Source of the DNA: Pisolithus tinctorius
Taxonomy: Eukaryota; Basidiomycota; Agaricomycetes; Boletales; Pisolithaceae
DNA: 64,000 bases
Assembly (NCBI GenBank): GCA_024663395.1
Contig: JANFAH010000034.1
Span: forward strand, 186,001 to 250,000
Reading direction: 5' to 3'
Shown one piece after another: positions 35,274-46,524 of the stretch. A program made the position numbers and the translations under genes. How positions within the stretch are numbered: the stretch's first letter is position 1; every line of letters starts with the position of its first letter. The notes beneath the pieces are model-generated. The model saw only the letters and a list, made by a program, of their open reading frames with translations. It was not told the DNA's origin and searched no databases.

Positions 35274-37031
35274 ATGTCTTCCCAGCACCAGAGAAAAACC
35301 CCCCAACCAACCCCTGGCCATGTGTCATAGTCATGCCTCGACCCCGGCTGGACTCGGCCTCGCACTCACTCAGTCCGGCTTCGGCCTCGCCTGTCCCGCA
35401 TCTCCAGTTGGTCTAGCGCGGTGGACACTGCTTTGCAGTGTCTGTCATTTCGGTTAAGTCCTGTCCCCGGTCCTGTCCCCGGTCTACCTGTCCCGGTCTC
35501 CGTTACCTTAGTCATGCATTACTAATACTTGCCTTACCAATCGTCTTAGCAATCTTTGTGAGACCAGCATTACCGGTCTCCGTACTATAGTTACTTCTGG
35601 TATATAAACTCGTAGTTACTCGGCCTGTACTCCTTAGTCTGAAATCAACTAAGTCACCTCTGATAACTCCGTCTCGGCCTCGGACTCGGACTGAGACCCA
35701 CGCAAGGGAATAGCGCTGTACCTTCAGTCGCTAAGTCCAACCAGTCCAACCATCTGTGTCTTCGACTCCCCTCTTGTTCCCGACCTCTCGGCCTCGCGCC
35801 CGCTTCGGTCTCTGGTCCGGCCTCAACCCGGACACCCCGTACTTGACACCATGTCTGCAACTATTCCCAAGTTGCAGATGAAGAGTTGGTTGTCCTGACT
35901 GATGACTCCACCAACACTGAGTGAGAGAAGTCTGCAGAGAAGGCATGCCGATGAGAGGAGGCCAAGTGGAGGGAGAGAGGGCATGAGACAGAGCACAAGG
36001 CCAAGCATGAGGAGGCCAAGAGGCAGAAGGCAGAGGAAGAGAGACTGGAGGCGGAGCAGAGGAAGAGAGTGGAGGAGGAAGAGGAGGCTCAAAGGAAGAA
36101 GGTGGCAGAGGAGGAGGCAGAGAGGCAGAGGCAGAGGGCCTCTGAAGAGAGGGCCCAGGCCAGGCAGGATGAGGCTGCACAAAGGTGATTGGTGGAGCAC
36201 TGTGAGTCAGGCAGAGCTGACTCACAGTTTTGTTTCCTTAGACTATGCAGTGCAGTGTATGATGTCAACACTGCCCAGAAGGTCCCTGGGACCTCTGTGG
36301 TGGTCACCACAACCAGGTGGCCCCCCTGCACTCACTGTGTAGTGAGCCTGACAGTGGGGCAGTGCAAGCCAGGACAAGGCAAGACCAGGGCCTGCATGCC
36401 CTGTCACAAGAAGAACAAGGTATGTAGTTGGATGAGGGAGGATGTGGTGGTGGGGCCATCACAGAAGAGAGTGGGGACAGGGAGCTCCTGAGGGGAGAAG
36501 AAGAAGGTGCCATGAGGGAAGGGGAAGGAGAGAGTGACGGAGACTGAAGAGGTGGATGATGAGCAGGAGGCTGGTGGAGAGGAAGATGAACCAGCAACCC
36601 CACTTGAGGGTCCTTCAGGTGTGAGAGTCCACACGCAGTGGGCAGAGTGGGAGTGGGAGCAGCAGCTGCAGGCCATGGAGAAGCAGGCTGAAGTGCATGA
36701 GACCACTGTGCTGGCCTTTGAGAGGATGGCAGAGGCAGCAGAGCAGATGGCAGCAGCTGCAGAGCAGACAGCCAATGAGTGGGCATTGTACTGCACCTGG
36801 GCAGAGTGGGCAGAGATGAGGAGGAGGGAGGACATGTGAGAGGCCAGGATGGCTGAGCTCAAGTGCACAGGTGGAGGATGGAAGAGGCCTCAGTCAGAGG
36901 CAGTGGAGGACAAGAATGAGGAAGCAGATGAAGGTGTGGAGGGAGATAACGAGGAAGAGGAAGAAGTCAGAGGGGAGAAGGAAGGCAGAGAAGAACAGGA
37001 GGGTGGCAGAGAACAAGCAATGGAAGAGTAG
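35274..37031 (+). pseudogene. Antisense extra gene of element A (coiled coil plus Cys cluster), copy 1
   Basis: Runs opposite to pol, between the chromodomain end and the 3' LTR. It starts MSSQHQRKTPQPTPGH, is split by the solo LTR, then continues with an acidic segment and a long Glu/Arg/Lys coiled coil (AEEERLEAEQRKRVEEEEEA, RQRQRASEERAQARQDEA). A GT-AG intron of about 54 bp (36,186-36,240) leads to a cysteine cluster, CTHC, QC, ACMPCHKKNKVCSW, and an acidic C-terminal region (QAEVHETTVLAFERMAEAAE). Premature stops in this single frame are mostly TGA at places where CGA (Arg) is expected. Function unknown; the C-x2-C...C-x2-C...C-x-W pattern suggests metal and possibly nucleic-acid binding. 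Confidence 0.6.
35323..35848 (+). mobile_element. CpG-rich solo LTR of the lineage-F Gypsy family
   Basis: 526 bp, starts TGTCATAG and ends TTGACA, flanked by perfect CCATG duplications (35,318-35,322 and 35,849-35,853). The equivalent place in element C (about 54,027) has no insert. It is homologous in parts to the 3' LTR of element F (47,722-48,307), for example GTCTGAAATCAACT and GCAAGGGAATAG. It has a TATATAAA box at about 35,600. Unlike everything around it, it is rich in CpG. Confidence 0.9.
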
Positions 37032-37235
37032 AGTAGTTTTGTTTTGTTTTGTTTTTCTTTTCTTTTTTTTTTTGTCTTTAGTTTGTATATTTTTTGTACC
37101 ACTATGAAATAGACTTGTGATTTTGTTTGTGACTCTGAGAAGTGAAACGGATAAGTGGAGAAAATTCTAAAGTACTTAAGGTAGTTTGGTAAGGGGCAGA
37201 GTTGGCCTGTGGAGGAAGGTTATGTTGGCAGAGTA

Positions 37236-38744
37236 CTATGGTGGAGGTTGATATGGGCCAGGCTTGTGTGGATAGTGTTCGTGGAAAGCAGAGACTATGT
37301 CAGAAGTGTGATCTAGTTCAGTTGCAAGCAACCAAGAGGTTTCTTCATTGGTGTTCTTGTAACCAGCCCAGTGGACTAGGTACAAGAGTTGGCAGTGGTG
37401 GTGATGGCAGTCCACCTTAGAGTTGAGTATCTCTGATACTTTGTACTCAAGGTCACCATTGACATCCACTGGCAGAGGTGGAGGTTGTTGTTGGTTTGGG
37501 AAGGGGTTAGCTGCTGCGGCTTCCAGTTGCGAGACATGGAAGACTGGATGTACCAAGTGCATAGAGTCAGGGAGCTTAAGGGTGACAGAGTGCATACCTG
37601 GCCTGGCCAAGATGGTGAATGGACCTAAGTACTTTTCGGAGAGTTTTTCTGAAGGACGAGTGGAGCGGAAGTACTTGGCTTTGACATAGGCCTGTTCTCT
37701 GACCTTGAACTCAGGTGGAGGTATGCATTTGGCATCTGCTGGACCCTGGTAGCACTGTTGAGCAGCAGACATTTCAGAGTGGAGGAAATCATGAAGGGCA
37801 GAGAGCTCAACAACATAATCATGAGCCCTTGGAGAGGTGAAGTCCTGGTCAGGGACCACAGACAGGTTTGGATGGTATCCCTTGTTAGCGAAGAAGGGAG
37901 AAACTCCAGTTGTTGCACCTGGTGCATTGTTGAAGGTGAACTCTGCTAGAGGTAACAGCTCAGCCCAGTTGTCTTGTTGGTAGTTACAGTAAACATGAAG
38001 GTACTGCTCGAGGGTCTGGTTCATTTGCTCAGTCTGGCCATTGCCTTCTGGGTGGTAACCCAATGTGAAGTGAAGACACATATCAAGGGCCTTTCCTAGA
38101 GAGTGGAAGAAGTGTGAGACGAACTCAGGACCTCTGTCAGAGGTGACATTAGCTGGAACTCTGTGCTTGGAGAAGACATGGGTAAGGAAGAGCTTAGCGA
38201 GTTTGGTGGAGGTGATGGAGTCATGGGTGGGGATGAACACTGCTTGCTTTGAGAGGCAGTCCACTACCACAAGGATGGCAGAGTAGCCATTGAAGTTGGG
38301 GAGGTGTTTGATGAAATCCATGGAGATGGAGTTCCAAGGTCTCTCTGGGACAGGGAGTTGCTTCAGCAGACCATAAGGGCGGTGACATGGAGTTTTGCTC
38401 CATCCACAGGTGGTGCAAGACCTGATGTATTCTTTCACATTGGAGCAGAGGTTAGGCCACACATAGTCCCTGTGGATGAGTTCCAGGGTGCAGTTCTGCC
38501 CAAAATGGCCTGCTAGAGGATGGTCATGCTTGAACCAAAGCACTCAAAGGCAGAGGTCATCAATGTCAGGGACAAAGATGTGACCATCAAGGCAGAGTAG
38601 ACTGTCAGAGTCCAGGGACCACCAAGGCTTAGTCAGAGATGGCAGGTGGCTGGCAGAGACAGGATCAGATGGTAGGGCGGAGATGATGTCGAAGTGCAAG
38701 CACTCAATATCGAAGACCATGGCAGCATGGAGCACAGGTGCCAT
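37236..38744 (-). pseudogene. Element A integrase and chromodomain
   Basis: Integrase with the zinc-binding HHCC part (KHDHPLAGHFGQ, SCTTCGWSK) and the DDE core (SMDFIKHL, TSDRGPEFVSHFF, GQTEQMNQTLEQYL). A C-terminal chromodomain follows (LVHWAGYKNTNEETSWLLATE) that in related elements guides insertion to heterochromatin. The end is at 37,236 (HKPGPYQPPP). Upstream frame at 38,544-38,744 continues the linker with a stop between, so it is not intact. Confidence 0.85.
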
Positions 38745-38895
38745 GAGGGTGGTGGTTCAGAGGGATGACATGAGTTGCTCCTGTGTAAACATAGGGCAGA
38801 GATTGTGAGGATTTACCTGCACATAGTCCCAACCCCCCCCTTTCAGGTAGATGTCCCAACATTGCATAAGTGTGTCAGGTTTGGCTCCAAGGTGG

Positions 38896-39246
38896 TGTAG
38901 GCAATGTAATTTCCCTACCAGGGGAATTGTTTTATTTTGCTTGTTTTACTTAGTTTTCATTCTAGATACTTTTTTCTATGAGTGGTACTTAAATTTCGCA
39001 TTTTTGGTTGCTTAGTCAGCAGTAGTGCTACTTGTGCACAGTTTTTTCCTTACAAAAAATAGACAAGTTACCCTAAGATGAGAGACAAGTGCGAGCAGGT
39101 TGTTTCCCTGCACCCAGACAGCCATAGAAGTCCTCAGACATCCCTTCCATCCAGTCCCAGGCTATAGAATCCCCTTTTGGCCTACTCACTCCCATCAGAT
39201 TTCACCCTTCCCCTCAACCTCTCCCACTTAAATCTCATTTCCTACA
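38896..39246. mobile_element. MITE-like 351-bp insert in element A
   Basis: Absent from the matching place in element C (about 56,399). Ends are inverted and similar: TGTAGGCAATGTAATTTCC at the left, TGTAGGAAATGAGATTTAAG reading in from the right. A GTGG duplication lies on each side (38,892-38,895 and 39,247-39,250). No coding capacity. Superfamily not assigned. Confidence 0.7.
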
Positions 39247-39309
39247 GTGGCCAGGTTGGAAGTGGATGGAAAGATTGAATTGGGAAAGGTACTCTGACCA
39301 GTGGGCCTG

Positions 39310-41240
39310 TCAATGAGTGAGAACCTTGGAGGTGGAAAAATACTTAAGGTTTTTGTGGTCTGTCACCACGTCAACAGGTAAGGTGGAACCTTCTAGGTAA
39401 TGCTGCCAATGGCAGAAAGCCTCAAAGATGGCCAACAGCTCCTTGTCATGGGTATCATAGTTGAGTTCTGGTGTGGTCATGGTGCAAGAGTAGAAAGCAA
39501 CTGGGTGGAGTTCACCATTGGAGCAGGTGACTGACAAAATGCCAGCAATGGTATAGTTGGAGGCATTGGTTTCAACTGTAAGTGGAGTGTCAGGAACCCA
39601 GTGAGTGAGAACAGGAGTGGAGCTGAAGACATTCTTCAGGTGGAGGAAAGTGGAGCAGCACTCCTCGGAAAAGTTCCAAGGAGCACCCTTTTGCATGAGA
39701 TGAGTGAGTGGAATGACAATGTCAGAGTAGTTATTAATGAATCATCTGTAGAAAGTTGCAAAACCAAGGAAAGACTGGATGTCTCGCACCTTCTGTGGCT
39801 CAGGCCAGTCGCAGACTGCCTGAACCTTCTCAGCAGACATGGTGAGACTGGAGGGAGAAAGAACATAACCAAGGTACTCGACAGAGTCAGAGTGAAACTC
39901 ACACTTCTCCAGCTTGGCATAAAGACCATGCTTTTGAAGGTGGCAGAGTACCTCTTTTACATGTGCATGGTGTGACTCCATCTTCTGTGAGTAAATTAGG
40001 ATGTCATTGAGGTATACCATGATGCAGACATCAAGCATGTCTGCAAAGATGCTATTGATGAATTGCTGGAAGGCTGCAGGTGCATTAGTCAGACCAAATG
40101 GCATTACCCACCACTCATAGGAACCATAACAAGTGCAGAAAGCTGTTTTCCATTCATCTCCATCTGCAATGCAGACTAGATGATAGGCATGGTGGAGGTC
40201 GATCCTGGTATAGACTTTAGTGTGGCTTGGGGAGTCCAGTAGGTCAGAGATGAGCAGCAGTGGATAGCAAGCTTTCTTCATGATTTTGTTGAGTCCTCGA
40301 TAGTCTACACAGAGGTGGAGTGAACCATCCTTCTTCTTTACAAAGAGGACAGGGGCACCATGAGTGGAGGTGGACTGTGTGATGAAACCATAGCCAAGAT
40401 GCTCATCAATGAAGGTGTGGAGAGCTTCAAGCTCTGGCAGAGAAAGAGAGTAGATCATGCTGATGGGTAGAGAAGCCCCTTCCTTGAGATCAAATGAGTG
40501 GTGTGGTGGAAGTTCAGTAGCCTTGTCTTTACTGAAGGCATTGACAAACTCGTGATACTCAGGAGGAACCAAGGAGAGGTCAGGAGGCAGAGAAGCAGTG
40601 GAGGATCCACAAAGCTTCACATCATCAGTGGAGAGCTGTAAGCGGAACTGTCTAGAGCCAGGGAGAGCACAGGCTCTGACATATGCAGCAGCATTGATGA
40701 GTGAGATGAGTGGAGTGGAGCATGGTGAGTTGGTCAGAGGTGCAGTCGGAGCTGCAAATGGAGTGAAGGGTGTTGGATCCAGAGTGGAGGTCACAGTGGA
40801 AGATGATGAAGGTGCCTGGGGTGTTGGCATTCCCTGTAATGATGGTTTGAACGATATACTGCCCAGTACCCAGTCAATCGACAGATTGAAGTGGGTGAGC
40901 CAGTTGTGTCCTAATACCAGCAAACATGAAGAATCCAATGGAGTAACATAAAATGAAATGGAATTGACATTGCCAGAAGGGAAGTGGAGGGAAAGATCTA
41001 CTTCTTGGGAAATGACAGCATTTGTACTACCATCAAACAAGCAGAGTGGAATTGGTGGAGAAACAGTGGAAACAGGAATGGCATATTTTTTATTATGGAC
41101 AGGTCTACAAAACAATGAGAAGAGCCAGAATTGATCAATGCAGAAACAGTATCAACAGAATAGTCAAGAAGAGTTACAGATGGAAGTAAAGAATTGGGAC
41201 TAGAAAGAGCAGACACATTGAGTCGGATGTCTGGTTGCAC
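39310..41240 (-). pseudogene. Element A protease, reverse transcriptase and RNase H
   Basis: Protease region reads ALINSGSSHCFVD, where the active site D-S/T-G is expected, so the catalytic Asp is Asn. Reverse transcriptase shows PVLFVKKKDGSLHLCVDYRGLN and MPFGLTNAPAAFQQF, but the YxDD box reads VYLNDIL, again Asp to Asn. RNase H follows (ELNYDTHDKELLAIFEAF and LPVDVVTDHKNLKYFST). A frame break separates RT from RNase H. Dead enzyme by both active sites. Confidence 0.85.
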
Positions 41241-41293
41241 ACAATTGGGATCAATGCTTCCTCCAGGCTGTGCGAGCTCCCTGGAGGAGTGGA

Positions 41294-42540
41294 TTAATTT
41301 TTTGGCTCTGCCTTCTCCACAGGTGGAGGAGGCAGAGTTCCAGCCATAGCTGCATGGGCTTTGGCTGTGTGGGAGGTGGACTTGGGGCAGTCCTTGGCAG
41401 AGTGGCCAGCCTCGCCACAGAAGAGGCAGAGGTTATTCTTCATCATGCACTGGTGTTCAGCAGAGGTGAGTTTGCCATCCTTGCCCAGAAGATGAGCAAT
41501 ATCAGACTTGGGCAGATCGTTCTGTTTGCCCTTGCCCTTGGCATTGGACTTTGGAGTGGAGGAGGAGGACAATGATTTAGTTTTATTGTCAGAGTTGGAA
41601 GACTGCGAGTTGTTGGAGGTGGACTTGGTGGTGCACAAGATCTCTGCTTTGTGCTCCCAGTAGTGTGCATCGATGGTCTGGGCAAGTTCATGGAGTTGTG
41701 TGAGGGTAGAAGGTTTTCTGATGTGAGTGATCTCGTCCTTGATGCAGTCTGGAAGTCCACTATAAAAGTGGTGGCAGAGTGCACCGACACCATAGTCCTT
41801 GACCTGTGAAGCCCAGCGATTGAACTCCATGACATATTTGGTAACTTGAGAGCCATCCTTCATAGTAAGGTTCTCAAGTTGTTGGACAGCATCTGCTATG
41901 GCATCATGTGGACCGAAGTTAGTTGTGAGCTCTTGTAAGAACTCGTGATAGTCATCCATCCAGAGTGGGCAGTCATAATTGTCAGGATTTAGTAGGTCTG
42001 GCTCAAACCAAGCCAAAGCCATACCCTTGAGATAGGACTGAGTGAAGGTGACCTTGGCTCTGTTGGAGCGGAATGCATGGGGGCAGTCTTGGAAGTTCAA
42101 CTCACACTGCATGAGGAACTTGCAGAGTTTCTTAGGGTTGGAGCCATTGAAGGTGTCAGGCTCACAGACTTTGGTTTTTGGAGTGGAGTCCCCAGTGCAT
42201 GAACTAGACTGTGCAAGTGCATGAACAGCTCTAGCAAGAGCTACAAGGGGATCCTCTGGTGGCTCAGCCAGGTCTTTGGGGATATCCCTGTCACTGCTGC
42301 CCCTGCCATCAGGATCACCATCAGGATAATCAGGGTCAGGGTCAGGTCCATCATCTTGATTATGAGGAGACAGAGTATGGAAGGTTGTTGGGTGGAGGTC
42401 GGAGTGACCAGCTTGTGAAGTGCTTTCACCTTCAGTGCGAGAGCAGTGTCGAGAAGAGAAGGATTGGAACTGTTCAACAACGGAAGGGAGTCAACATGGA
42501 TTAGCTAGCACAGCAGCGAGGTTCTCAGCAACCTCTTTCC
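41294..42540 (-). pseudogene. Element A gag with CCHC zinc knuckle
   Basis: Gag polyprotein. The N-terminal part is acidic (DGPDPDPDYPDGDPDG), then the retrotransposon-gag domain (CELNFQDCPHAFRSNRAKV, KGMALAWFEPDLL), and near the C-terminus the zinc knuckle CLFCGEAGHSAKDC. At the start an expected Arg codon CGA is TGA (LANPC*LPSVVEQF), another CpG-type stop. Confidence 0.85.
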
Positions 42541-42623
42541 ATGATTGAGCTCAAGTTCTCATAATGGTGTAAGTTTTTTGGAAGACAGAAAAGGAGATCG
42601 TACAAGTGCGAGTATGAATATAC

Positions 42624-43360
42624 TGTCAAGTCCAGGCCTACTCTGACCAACTCTGATGCTCAACAAGGTCTAGAGAGTGGTTCAGAAGCAAGTCTGACAC
42701 AAAAGAATGGAACTCCAACTGGTGGAGTGTTGGCAGGAACAAAGTCTGCTGAGACAAAGGCAGAGTGGAGTGAGGGTGTTGGGTTTAGCTCATGTGCTAC
42801 CCCCTTGCACGATCTCAGCCCTTGTATTTCAGAGGGAGAGTACTGACAGAGAGAGTCAGAGGTAACTCTGACAGACAGAAGATGGAGGCAGAAGGAGTAG
42901 GAACTAAGTTGATATTCATACTGAGGAATGGTGGAGTATGATACATGCTTTTATACTACTATGGAGGTACAGTAACCAGAATTGGAACTGACATACAGAG
43001 ACCCAGAAATTTTCAAGTAAAAACTTCCTAGACAATGAATGAAGGGTAGATGGAGGACATATGAATGGGTAACATAGAACATCCAGAAAAGGAAACAGTC
43101 CAGGCACTGGACCATGCAGTGCATGTGCTGCAGAGTACCTGACTGCATGCTGTCAGGGAGAAGTCTGAAGGTAGTCACATGACTCCTCAGAGAGCAGTCT
43201 GCTCAGTCCAGTAGAAGAGCAACACAAGTCTGACAGCAGTTGGAGTGGAGGTGGTTTGTAACTGACAGGAGTTGGGCAGAGTTGGTGCAGAGTGAGCAAA
43301 TGACCAGCAGAAGAGGGTGCAGAGTGAGTAAGGACTTAGAGTGAATGCATGGTTATGACA
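42624..43360 (-). repeat. Element A 5' LTR
   Basis: 737 bp, TGTCAAG to TATGACA; followed by the CACAG duplication. In the minus sense the internal region begins GTATATTCATACTCGC, where a primer-binding site should lie; I could not match it to a particular tRNA. Confidence 0.9.
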
Positions 43361-43867
43361 CACAGCCAGGTACCCCACAGCACATGCACCACCTGGTCCT
43401 GCACCTAGACTGTTTCCTTTTTGGTTTGTCCTATGTTACCTGTCATATGTTTTCTGTCTTCCCTTCATTTGTTGTCTAGGAAGTTTTACTTGAAAATTTA
43501 TGAGTCTCCATATGTCAGTTCTGATTCCAGTTACTGTACCTCCATAGCAGTATAAAAGCTTGTATCATACTCTGCTGTTTTCCAGTACAAATATCAACTT
43601 AGTTCCTACTCCTTCTGGCTGTTGGAGTTACCTCTGACTGTCTGTCTGGTCTCTACCTTTGAAATACAAGGGCTGAGATTGTGCAAGGGGGTAGTGCACA
43701 AGCTAAACCCAATGCCCTCACTCCACTCTGCCTTTTCTTTGGCAGACTTCATTCCTGCCAACACTCTGCTAGTTGGAGTTCTGTTCTTTTGTGTTGGACT
43801 TGCTTCCAAACCTCTCCTCAGACCTTGTTAAGTGTCAGAGTTGGTTGGAGTAGGCCCAGACTTGACA
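43361..43867 (+). mobile_element. Element B 5' LTR, right part
   Basis: Continuation of the LTR at 34,147-34,365, in the orientation opposite to the LTRs of A. The first five bases are the second CACAG copy. It ends CTTGACA, and the internal region of B begins GTATATTTGTACTC, like the equivalent place in A. Confidence 0.85.
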
Positions 43868-44234
43868 GTATATTTGTACTCACACTTGTATGATCTCATT
43901 CTCTGCCCTCCAAAATGCTTACACCATTATGAGAACTTGAGCTCAATCCCAAAGAGAGGTCACTGAGAACCTTGCTGCAGTGCTGGCTAATCTGCATCGC
44001 CTCCCTTCCATCATCAAACAATTCCAATCCTTCTCTGCTCAACACTGCTCTCATGCTGAAGGCAAGAGTACTTTGCAAGGTGGTCACTCCAACCTCCACC
44101 TGACTATTTTCCATACTCCATCACCTCCTATCCAAGGTGATGGACCTGACCCTGACCCTAATGATCCTGATGGTGATCCTGACAGTGGGGGCAGTGGTGA
44201 CTGGAATATCCCCAAAGACCCAGCTGAGCTGCTG
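43868..44234 (+). pseudogene. Element B gag, N-terminal part
   Basis: Plus-strand gag start (ENLAAVLANLHRLPSIIKQF and DGPDPDPNDPDGDPDSGG). Cut at DPAELL by the insertion of element F; the gag frame resumes at 48,308. The TGCTG at 44,230-44,234 is the left target duplication of F. Confidence 0.8.
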
Positions 44235-44433
44235 TGTCACAACCATGCCCAGACCACCCTAGACCAGCTCTACCCTGGTCTTGACTGGCCTCATCCAACC
44301 CTTGCCCCAGTCCCAGCCTTAACCCTTCAACCCAGAAACATGTTAGCTTGCAAGGGCATTGCACACAACTCATTGATGAGTTAGGCAGAGTCAGCTGTAA
44401 CCATGTCCACAACACCTTTGGTGTGTGACACTG

Positions 44434-46335
44434 GTCACATTCTATTCTTGTACCCTGACAGCCCCAGAGCTAAATTATGACACTCATGATAAGGAATTAC
44501 TTGTGATCTTCAAGGCTTTCTGGACATGGCAGCATTACTTGGAAGGCTCTGCAGTACCAGTTGACATTGTCACTGATCATAAGAACCTGGAGTAATTCTC
44601 CACCTTGAAGGTATTGACCCAGCACCATGCATGCTGGTCTGAGTTTCTGTCACAATTCAATATGGTTATCTGGTTCAGACCCAGTAAACTCAGTGCTAAG
44701 CCTGATGCCCTAACTAGACAATGGGATGTCTACCCCAAAGAGGGGGATAGTGACTATGCCCAGGTCAACCCACAGAACCTCAGACCAGTCTTCACACAGG
44801 AACAGCTAGCCACCTCCCTGCATGCCACCTACCTTGAATACCTGGTCCTATGTGCTGTTGCACTAATGGATGTGGAGAAGTTACACAATGATATTCTCTC
44901 TGCCTTACCCTCAGACCCAGTCACCCAAGTCTGGTTCTCAGATACATCAGATTCCCAGTGGTCAGTTGATGACACTGGCTTCCTCCACCTAGATGGAAGA
45001 ATCTATGTACTGGACTCTAACAACCTTCGCCTTCATGTCTTGAGGTTTAAACATGATCACCCCTTGTCCAGCCACTTTGGCCAAAATAGAACCTTGGAAC
45101 TCATCCAGTGTGAATATACCTGGCCCAGCCTAAGGACATTTGTCAAAGACTATGTCTGGTCTTGCACTACCTGTGCCTGGGCCAAGGTACCCTGCCACTG
45201 GCCTTACAGCCTACTCAAGCAGCTCCCTGTGCCAGAGAAGCCATGGAACTCCGTCTTGATAGATTTCATATGGCAACTCCTGGCCTCAACTGGCTTTACT
45301 GCCATCCTTGTCATGGTTGACTGGCTTTCAAAGCAAGCCATTTTTATACCTGCTCACAACACCATCACAGCCCCTGAGCTTGCCAAGCTCTTCTTGATGC
45401 ACATATTCTCCAAGCATGGTGTACCAGCCCATGTAACTTCAGACCAGGGATCAGAATTCATGTCCCACTTCTTCCAGTCTCTTGGTAAGGCTCTAGACAT
45501 GTGTCTACACTTCACCTCCAGGTATCACCCAGAGGGGGATGGTCAGACAGAGTGCACCAACCAGACCCTTGAACAGTATCTCTGGGTCTACTGCAATTAT
45601 CAGCAGGACAACTGGGCTGAACTACTACTGCTAGCTGAATTTGCTTACAACAATGCACCCAGCACTATGACTGGAGTATCACCCTTCTTCACTAATAAGG
45701 GTTACCACCCTAATATCTCAGTCTTCCCTGAGCATGATCTCACATCCAACTGGGCTTGTGATTATGCAGTTGACCTAGATTCACTGCACCAATACCTTTG
45801 TGAAGAAATGGCTCTTGCCCAGCAACATTACCAAGGACTGGCAGATGCTAAGCACATGCTGGCCCTGAACTTCAAAGTGGGTGACAATGTCTATGTAAAA
45901 GCCAAGTACTTCTGGTTGACCCAGCCCTCCAAGAAGTTGAGTGAGAAGAACCTTGGGCCTTACCCCATAATAGCCCAGGCCAGTTCTCACTCATTCACCC
46001 TATGCTTACCAGACCCTATGCACACTGTACACCTGGTCTTCCATGTATCCCAACTTGAACTGGCCATCCCAAATACCATACCCAACTGGACTCAACCTCC
46101 ACCCCCACCAGTAGATGTCGACAGCGACTTAGAATTCAAAGTAGCAGAGATACTCAATTTGAAGGTCGACCAGTGCAGAAAGTGTTGGTTGCAGTACCTG
46201 GTCTGGTGGACCAGTTACAAGGGAACTGATGAAGAAACTACCTGGGTACTAGCAACAGAGCTGGACAATGCTTCAGAACTTGTCCAAGAGTATCATGACC
46301 AGTACCCAGACAAACCCAGTCCTTTCAAGAAATAA
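44434..46335 (+). pseudogene. Element F RNase H, integrase and chromodomain
   Basis: RNase H remnant (ELNYDTHDKELLVIF, then a stop after HKNLE) leads into a long open frame of about 576 codons from 44,605. Integrase zinc part (KHDHPLSSHFGQ, SCTTCAWAK), DDE core (VLIDFIWQL, TSDQGSEFMSHFF, GQTECTNQTLEQYL) and a C-terminal chromodomain (TSYKGTDEETTWVLATE) are complete. It is clearly related to, but distinct from, the family of A, B and C. The upstream half of pol is missing. Confidence 0.85.
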
Positions 46336-46524
46336 TATAGAACTGGTCTCAAGTTTCTTTTCCCCTTATCTGTTTCTCCTATCTCATAGTTACTATGTCT
46401 TGATTCCTCTCACTTCTCTTTTATTTGTCTTTTCTTTCACACCTTAGAACCAGAACTGGGCATTTGCAGTGGCATTTGCAGGTGTACCAACATAAAAAGA
46501 ATACTACACTACACACACACAACT

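Larger units (their letters stand above)
34366..43360 (-). mobile_element. Element A: chromodomain Ty3/Gypsy retrotransposon, minus strand
   Basis: Nearly 9 kb bounded by direct LTRs (34,366-35,080 and 42,624-43,360) with a perfect CACAG duplication on both sides. On the minus strand it reads 5' LTR, gag, protease, reverse transcriptase, RNase H, integrase, chromodomain, antisense extra gene, purine tract, 3' LTR. It carries a solo LTR at 35,323-35,848 and a MITE-like insert at 38,896-39,246. Frames are broken and catalytic residues lost, so it is dead. LTR differences are almost all transitions. Confidence 0.92.

Noticed and set aside
35902..36342. Arg-rich open frames at 35,902-36,342 and 54,192-54,512, and Pro/Ser-rich frames on the opposite strand.
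   Set aside because: They are out-of-frame shadows of the Glu/Arg coiled coil of the antisense extra gene, whose correct frame gives EEERLEAEQRKR-type sequence.
42241..42480. Hydrophobic minus-strand frame (LTLIILMVILMAG) at the start of gag of element A as a membrane protein.
   Set aside because: It is the out-of-frame reading of the acidic Asp/Pro-rich gag leader.
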